DNA of 64,000 nt, from contig NC_067134.1 in assembly GCF_021347895.1 (NCBI RefSeq), positions 28,789,407 through 28,853,406 of the forward strand, given 5' to 3'. Shown here piece after piece: positions 58,801-64,000 of this stretch (its first letter is position 1; every line of letters begins with the position of its first letter). The DNA is from Acanthochromis polyacanthus. Its lineage: Eukaryota; Chordata; Actinopteri; Pomacentridae. Both the position numbers and the translations under genes were made by a program. The notes under the pieces were generated by a model. The model saw only the letters and a program-made list of their open reading frames with translations, searched no databases and was not told where the DNA came from.

Positions 58801-61800
58801 TTTTTTCTGCTCCTCAGGCCTGTCGGTGTCGTATCGTCCTGACGGTCAGGAGTTAGCCGTGGCCACGCTGAACGGGGAGATCTCTTTCTGGAACCCTCAG
58901 ACGGCGACACAGACCGGCTCCGTGTCCGGACGACACGACCTGGAGACGGGTCGGAAGGAGACGGATAAAGTCACGGCTAAACAGACGGCGAAGGGGAAGT
59001 GAGTGTTCAGAACCAGGGTCTCCTCTGGGTGGCATCAGATGGTTGGTTTGGTTCCTTGTGGCTGAGGTTGTTCTTCTTCAGGTCCTTCACGTCTCTCTGC
59101 TACTCTGCTGATGGAGAGTCCATCCTGGCAGGAGGTCAGTCCAAGTTCGTCTGCATCTACAACGTGAAGGAACAGATGCTGATGAAGAAGTTTGAGATCT
59201 CCTGCAACCTGTCCTTTGATGCCATGGAGGTACGAAGCTCTGAAGCTCTGAAGCTCTGCTCATGTAGCTGCTGGTGAAAATACTCAAGATATTTATCAGA
59301 GAGTTGCAGTTTAATCAGAAATGTTTTCCTCCGAGTCAAACACAGATGGTCTTAATTCTTCTTCTCCTCCAGGAGTTCCTGGACAGACGGAAGATGACGG
59401 AGTTTGGCAGCTTGGCTCTGGTGGACGACGGAGCTGGAGACGGAGACGGAGTGAACATCAGCCTCCCTGGAGTCAGGAGAGGTAGGACCAGCACCCAAAC
59501 ACCAAACCTGAACGACACGTCACAGTAACCCTCCTGTTGTTGTTGTTTAGTGTCTCTGTGTGGTTTTTAAATTTTTTCTGGCTCCCTGATGTTTTTCTTG
59601 ACTTAACTGCAGTTTTTTTCTTCCTTTTCTGAAGGGGACATGAGTTCTCGTCACTTCAAGCCGGAGATCAGAGTCAGTTCACTGCGATTCTCTCCCACCG
59701 GTGAGTTACAGCTGAGAAGGAAAGCGTTTATAAGGATCAAAGAAAGTAAATCAATTAATCAGCAAGTTTCCAGAGATTCTCAAGTGATGACAAAAAACTA
59801 GAAAAGCACTCAGAGCTCAGAGCTCCTCCAAGGCTGCTCAGACGGATGAAATCTTCCATAAAAAATGACCTGCTCTGAGCACAGGCGTGTGTTCTGTATG
59901 TTTACGTCATGTATGGATACCGGATCACGTGACCTAAACATGTAGCGGGCGGCTCAGAAACCCCCCCACAGTTTAATCAGCTGTTCCTTGGATCATTTCT
60001 GATGGATAAGTCCTGATAAGTCCTCAGAGGAGGATTTGTAGTAGGATCACAATCAGCTGATGTAGTGTTCACTGGTTGTCATGGTTACAGTGACGCCGTG
60101 CTGCTATCTGGGAATGATACAGAAATCTTTAACTAATCTGTGGATCCAGACTAAAAGCTGCATCACTGCCACAATCTGATCTTTTGGTCCTGGTGTCATT
60201 TTATCCACATCTGTTTTAGAGGAATGACGCTGACACACAGACCGTGTTCATGTGGAAAAGGAGATAAAGTTTTTTTTTCTTCCGGTTTGTGTTCGATCAC
60301 TTCAGTGTTTTTCTTGCTGCCCTCATCCTCTCTAAACATGTCTAAAGCGTGTCTAAATTGTGACCATAAATCAGACCCTCTCCTTCCGTCTGTCAGGTCG
60401 CAGCTGGGCGGCCACCACCACTGAGGGTCTGCTGGTCTACTCCCTGGACAGCTCCCTGGTCTTCGACCCCTACGACCTGGACCTGGACGTGACGCCGGCC
60501 AGCATCAGGAAGCAGCTCCGCCTCCAGGACTGGGTGTCGGCCATCGTCCTGGCCTTCAGACTCAACGAGAACGCCCTGAAGCAGGAGGTTCTGGAGACGG
60601 TGCCGCATGAGCAGAGTGAGTGGCTTTAAATCAAAGAGTTGATCAGCTCTTTATAAACCTGGAACCAGCTGACAGAGCTTTTTCTGTCCAGTCCCGGTGG
60701 TCTGCAGCTCTATACCAGACGTCTACGTGGAGAAGGTGCTGGGCTTCGTGGCCTCCTGTCTGGAGAAGTCGGGTCATCTGGAGTTCTACGTGACCTGGGC
60801 TCAGAACCTGCTGATGCTGCACGGACAGAAGCTGAAGAACAGGTCAGGATCACTGTTCCATCCACAGTTCTGTCACTCTTTAGTTCCTGTTATGTTCTCC
60901 TGCACCTCGATGGAAACAGAATGAAGAAGCCTCAGACGTTCCTTCAGTTCAGTTTAACTTAGAATGACAGAAGTAATAACAGAGAAAAAAACACTAACTT
61001 TGATTATTTATTTCACAAACATTTATAAGACGCCTTGAATCAACCTGTACTACATTTACCCACATCTGCAGGTGTTCCCAGCACTGGAATAACTGTCCTC
61101 TGTTTAACATACACTAAAGATGATTCATTATTCACATTATTTTTCATCCCCGTCTCCTCTCTCTCTCTCTGGGTAAACTCTGCCTGCAGTTCAACTGAAA
61201 ACTCTCTGAATTCTGTTGGTTGCAGCTGAATCAGTCGCTTCTTCACAGCTGCTCAGAGGAACACAGAATTATTAGTTTTTCACAGAATCTAGTTTGAGCA
61301 AATGGTGAATTTTTAAATAAGATGTGCAGACTAAAGTTTCTGGTGGTAATCTGTGATGTTTTAAAGAGTGTCAAACTCATCGCTGGTTTTAGAGTTCAGG
61401 AGCTTTTCTTTGCTCTTCCCTGGATGTAAAACTGATCATGATCTCATAGCTGACTGTTCTTTGTTTGCTTTGCTGTGCAGGTTGGATGTGCTGGTCCTGC
61501 CGACGCTTCAGGCGCTGCAGAAGAGCATCCAGAGACATTTTGACAATCTGTCCAAACTGTAAGTCTGAACGTTTAACAGCCTCAAACTGAACCAAGTTAG
61601 CACAAATTACATCAAAATATTACAAGAAATACGCTGATATCATCTAGTTTCTGTTCCTTGAATGTCTTCTAAAACCCAAACTTGGCTGAAAAAAATATCT
61701 AAATGGAACTTTTCTGATTAGTTGACGTGACTTTTTTATGCTTCAGTTCAACATTCACTGTTCTAGATTTAAAACGTGATGAAGCTGCTCTGGATTCTGA

Positions 61801-62226
61801 TGCAAGGATGAGAGCTTAAAGACATAAACTGGTCCCTACGTGTGTTATTGCATTAATAAAATGGCTCCAGTAATAAAATAAATGTGCCTTTGAATGACTC
61901 CAGCAGGTCATTCAGGAGCAGCAGCTAAATGTTACACATTCTGGAATTAAGTCTGAATGAGTTTGTCTAACCTCCAGACTAAACTGCAGCCTTCTTCATC
62001 TGATCTTTGCTTTAAATTGTGATTTGAAATCGATTATTTGTCTCTAATTGTGTTTTCTCTGCACAGCTGCGACTTCAACATGTACAACATCCGTTATGCG
62101 ACGGCTCTGTTCAAGCAGAGAGGACTGAAGAGGCCCGCTGAGGAGGATGAGGAGGATGAGGAGGAGGATGATCAGTCTGAGGAGACGAGTGAAGCTTCTC
62201 TGGAGGATGCAGAGATAATGCTGTAG
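43898..62226 (+). CDS. pwp2: PWP2, periodic tryptophan protein 2 (SSU processome WD-repeat protein)
   Basis: Twenty-one exons: 43898-43915, 44233-44345, 44549-44643, 44716-44815, 46159-46302, 46377-46512, 46905-47125, 51851-51994, 52079-52149, 52224-52360, 56696-56844, 57078-57225, 57842-57992, 58818-58998, 59082-59229, 59373-59481, 59635-59700, 60397-60615, 60692-60842, 61481-61558 and 62067-62226. All are in phase, 2,739 nt (912 aa; human 919). The protein is a nucleolar component of the UTP-B complex needed for early 18S pre-rRNA processing. It begins MKFAYKFSNLLGAVYRQGNL. Tandem beta-propellers carry SPDG and WD-type blades (AYSPDGQYIVTGGDDGKVKVW, SASWDRTVRLWD). Two acidic runs (EDEEEEEEE in exon 7; EEDEEDEEEDD near the C-terminus) are typical. 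The C-terminal helical domain reads ALQKSIQRHFDNLSKLC. Donors of exons 8, 10 and 19 are the weaker GTCAGR. Introns 7 and 10 are expanded by satellites. Confidence 0.97.
44816..46158. other. pwp2 intron 4
   Basis: I found no gene, tandem array or recognisable transposon. It contains a T-run at about 46000-46010 and otherwise ordinary A/T-rich sequence. Confidence 0.5.
46540..46795 (+). repeat. 21-bp repeat (ACACAAAACGATCACAAAGAA) in pwp2 intron 6
   Basis: The first units at 46547-46610 are near-perfect 21-mers of ACACAAAACGATCACAAAGAA. The rest decays into related CACAAAACAACCA-type segments. It looks like the monomer from which the 42-bp dimer array in the next intron was built. Confidence 0.85.
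47213..51620 (+). repeat. 42-bp satellite with 630-bp higher-order repeat, pwp2 intron 7
   Basis: About 104 tandem 42-bp units (ACGATCACAAACTGACACAA then AACAGCCACAAAGAGATGCG, then GA), each a dimer of a 21-bp motif. Variants such as CACATGCTGAC recur at 49591, 49633, 49759 and 49843, again exactly 630 bp later (50221, 50263, 50389, 50473) and again at 50851, 50893, 51019 and 51103. This gives three copies of a 15-unit higher-order repeat. A separate 460-bp duplication is marked by a 40-bp unit (AGCCAGAGAGATGCGG) at about 48103 and 48563. The unit is a multiple of 3, so several frames stay open over 1,000 codons. Confidence 0.98.
52640..56690 (-). repeat. 21-bp T/G-rich satellite with about 0.6-kb higher-order repeat, pwp2 intron 10
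   Basis: The plus strand reads TGTGTTTTTGTGGTGATTTTG with single-base length variants. Reverse-complemented it gives CACAAAATCACCACAAAAACA, the same family as the intron 7 array (about 15-16 of 21 bases) but inverted. The block GTGTTGTAGTGTCTTTGTGG recurs at 53821, 54421, 54995, 55607 and 56251, so a higher-order unit of roughly 575-645 bp is present about five times. A 369-bp MITE is inserted at 52896-53264. The array ends a few bases before the exon 11 acceptor (TGCAG 56691-56695). Confidence 0.97.
52896..53264. mobile_element. 369-bp MITE inserted in the intron 10 satellite
   Basis: Satellite sequence is interrupted from CCTGTCCTC (52896) to the inverted GAGGACAGG (53264). Inside are CG-rich segments unlike the array, ACGACC/GGTCGT repeats near both ends, and a perfect 13-bp stem CATACGACCGCAT / ATGCGGTCGTATG near the right end. 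TAACCTTAACCCTAAAA lies at about 53073-53090. No ORF and no clear target duplication. Confidence 0.8.
58115..58510 (+). repeat. Old dispersed repeat, copy 1 (pwp2 intron 13)
   Basis: It shares, in the same order, CCTGCACCTCTGTGGAAACA, CAGTTTAATACCATTTAAAT/ATGACAGAA, CTGCAGTTCAACT, GTTGGTTGCAG and a GAGCAAAT block with 60890-61340. Many substitutions and gaps indicate an old pair. Confidence 0.6.
60890..61340 (+). repeat. Old dispersed repeat, copy 2 (pwp2 intron 19)
   Basis: CTCCTGCACCTCGATGGAAA, AATGACAGAAGTAATAA, CCTGCAGTTCAACTGAAAA, CTGTTGGTTGCAGCTGAA and TTTGAGCAAATGG occur in the same order and spacing as in 58115-58510. Family not recognised. Confidence 0.6.
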
Positions 62227-62277
62227 TCTGAACTGTAAACACATTAGTGTACTTTATGATTGTAAGCTGTTTTTTTT

Positions 62278-62283
62278 ATTAAA
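62278..62283 (+). terminator. pwp2 polyadenylation signal (ATTAAA)
   Basis: ATTAAA lies 52 bp after the stop, in TTTTTTTATTAAATTCATG. It is the only plausible signal close by, implying a very short 3'UTR. Confidence 0.5.
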
Positions 62284-63063
62284 TTCATGTATAAATGTTG
62301 TCAGTTTTCAGTTTATTAAATGTCCTTCTATTACCTCATGTAGCTGCAGCGTGTACAACCACATTCAGCCAGCAGAGGACAGAACAAGCTGATAAATGAA
62401 GGTCACATAGGATACTTTTTCTGAGCATTTACACCTTTTTTCTAATAAAAAATACTTTACACAAAGACAAAAGCCCACATATCAGATATGGAAAATTCAA
62501 CAGCAGGACACTTAGATGTCAAATGATTCAAAATTTGATCATCTCCCAATGATAGTGGATATTATAATATTTCTCAGATGAACAGTGGAGTATTTTTTCT
62601 CATGACCAATCACAAACAAATTCTTTTAATGACACTGAAACTAAACTTTTCAATCAGCCTGCATAAACCTGGTTCGAATAGCAGAACTTCTGTTGGACCT
62701 ATGGACTCTGACTGTCTGCATAGTTTCCAGATAAAACTTTGCTAAAGAACATGAAAACTAAATATGTAACGACTCTCAGTTGAGGTGAATTTGGTTGGAC
62801 TGAGCTCCCACTGAATTTTAAACAGTGAATCTAATGTGTTAGCTTTAGTTAGCTAAATGTAAATAGCCAACTATTCAACATAAAAGCGATCTGATTTCTG
62901 TAAAGTGATATAATTTAATTAACTAAATAATTATTTGACATGAAATGATATTACGCATCAAAAATTTAGGGGATTTTTCCGTTTTAGGGCCAATGTTCGT
63001 AAAAACTCAAACTCCCGGCAGCACTTCTGGCGGCGGACCGGAAGAGGCGGAGTCTGATCCAAA
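62284..63063 (+). promoter_or_regulatory. Intergenic pwp2-eed region with eed promoter at its right end
   Basis: Most of the stretch is A/T-rich with nothing recognisable. The last 60 bp (GGCGGCGGACCGGAAGAGGCGG, about 63029-63050) is GC-rich with an ETS-type CCGGAAG core, as expected for the promoter/5'UTR of a housekeeping chromatin gene. Start site not determined. Confidence 0.4.
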
Positions 63064-63183
63064 ATGAGGGAAAATAAGAACATGTCCGAGTCCCCGTCTC
63101 AAGCGGGAAAAGAAATACCGGCGAAAAAACAGAAACTGAGCAGTGACGAGAACAGTAACCCCGATTTATCAGGAGACGAGAAT
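63064..63183 (+). CDS. eed: EED, Polycomb PRC2 subunit (first coding exon only)
   Basis: The frame reads [20 protein letters not shown], followed by [20 protein letters not shown], and ends at a GTAAGC donor (63184). [20 protein letters not shown] is the highly conserved N-terminal signature of vertebrate EED, the WD-repeat subunit that binds H3K27me3 and stimulates EZH2. The ATG at 63082 (MSESPS) fits other vertebrates better than the in-frame ATG at 63064; the longer start is annotated because both are open. The WD40 exons lie beyond the window. Confidence 0.92.
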
Positions 63184-64000
63184 GTAAGCAGCCGAACCGA
63201 AGTGTTTGTTCCACGATAAATGCTTTAATCCGGGGTTCCGGAGAGTTAGCTTGGAGCTAAAGTGGCCGAGCGGCTAAAGCGGTTAGCTAGCAGCTTTGTC
63301 CATCCACACCGGCTGGACTGGAACAACGATACCACCTAATTACCTGTTTATTACCTCTGAAATATTAAACACAGAGACAACAGGCTTTACCTTTTATTAC
63401 CACACACCAATGCTGTTGAATTTACTCCCACGCTGGAAGTAGTCACATGGAAACTGAAGCTAGCTTTAGCAGTAGCAGCTAATAATGAGGGCTAATATTA
63501 TTCTAAATTTAAATTCTAGGTAACTAAGCTGGTGAATTAAGGCTTCAGTCATAAGCTGGTGAGACATTTGAACTGTAAATAATGAATGATGTCCTTTTCG
63601 TAATATAGAAGCCAAATCAGAACCATCTTTGTCTTTTTCTGTTTATCGAATTTCAGCAGATCTAAAATACAAAATGAATTTTGCTCAACATATTCTCCTG
63701 AAATAAAATGATTTCAAGTTTAACAGATAAGTGTCAGTGAAAATCTTACGTTTTTATTAATCTTGAAGGACACTCTTGAGCCAGATGTTGCTCAGACAAA
63801 AATAAGATAATCCTTTATTGATTCCCAGAGGGGAAATTCAGGTATTGCAGCAGCACAGGGCACGTACAAGGATACAGGGTAGTAGCATGGACTGGGTTCA
63901 AGAATATCATGAGAAGAAATAGACAGATTGATTAAACCTTTATTAATCCCACAGCGGGGAAATTTACAGTGTACAGCAGCAAATAGAACATTTGAATGAA
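63184..64000. other. eed intron 1 with two copies of a LINE-tail-like repeat
   Basis: AATCCTTTATTGATTCCCAG followed by AGGGGAAATTCAGGTATTGCAGCAGC (63808-63855), and CCTTTATTAATCCCACAGCG followed by GGGAAATTTACAG with AGCAGC (63936-63985), are two direct copies of the common teleost tail repeat. It is the reverse complement of the sequence at 21861-21903. No other feature seen. Confidence 0.6.

Noticed and set aside
63255..63285. tRNA-like words GTGGCCGAGCGGCTAAAGCGG
   Set aside because: It resembles a tRNA A-box, but no anticodon arm, B-box or acceptor stem follows.

Overview
This window is nuclear DNA from a ray-finned fish, probably a percomorph teleost. The evidence is multi-exon genes with GT-AG introns whose proteins are unmistakably vertebrate, plus fish-typical repeats: a Tc1-like transposon, foldback elements, the 'CTTTATTGATCCC' LINE-tail repeat and expanded minisatellites. 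It is not microbial, and no operons or ribosome binding sites apply. Species assignment is inference only.

Layout, left to right. (1) 345-2069 (+): the 3' exons of a cyclic-nucleotide-gated channel alpha subunit, best matched to CNGA3. (2) 2070-7391: the convergent 3' ends of that gene and ube3a, with a 459-bp foldback element and a decayed Tc1 transposase relic. (3) 7392-21185 (-): complete ube3a, a HECT E3 ubiquitin ligase in 11 coding exons (893 codons). Its introns hold a 28/30-bp minisatellite, a hAT-like repeat and a 1.6-kb Tc1 element with a nearly intact transposase. (4) 21186-27696: the divergent intergenic region and 5' part of ddx4, with a 1,152-bp foldback element that has a visible 5-bp target duplication. 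(5) 27697-35840 (+): complete ddx4/vasa, 22 coding exons and 650 aa, including an intron made almost wholly of a 30-bp satellite. (6) 37405-42577 (+): complete pjvk (pejvakin), 6 coding exons and 370 aa, with tRNA-Arg and tRNA-Ile genes in an intron. (7) 43898-62226 (+): complete pwp2, a WD-repeat small-subunit processome protein, 21 exons and 912 aa. (8) 63064-63183 (+): first coding exon of eed (Polycomb PRC2), running off the window.

Reading phase was checked at every exon junction of the four complete genes, and each reconstructed CDS closes on a stop in frame. The genes do not form a pathway. They are a phototransduction channel, a ubiquitin ligase, a germline RNA helicase, a hearing-related gasdermin-family protein, a ribosome-biogenesis factor and a chromatin repressor.

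The most unusual feature is the pair of pwp2 intron satellites. Intron 7 (about 4.4 kb) and intron 10 (about 4 kb) carry the same 21-bp family in opposite orientation around exons 8-10. Each has its own roughly 0.6-kb higher-order repeat; the one in intron 7 is exactly 630 bp (15 x 42). Because 21, 30 and 42 are multiples of 3, these arrays give very long open frames of up to about 1,190 codons, which are not genes.
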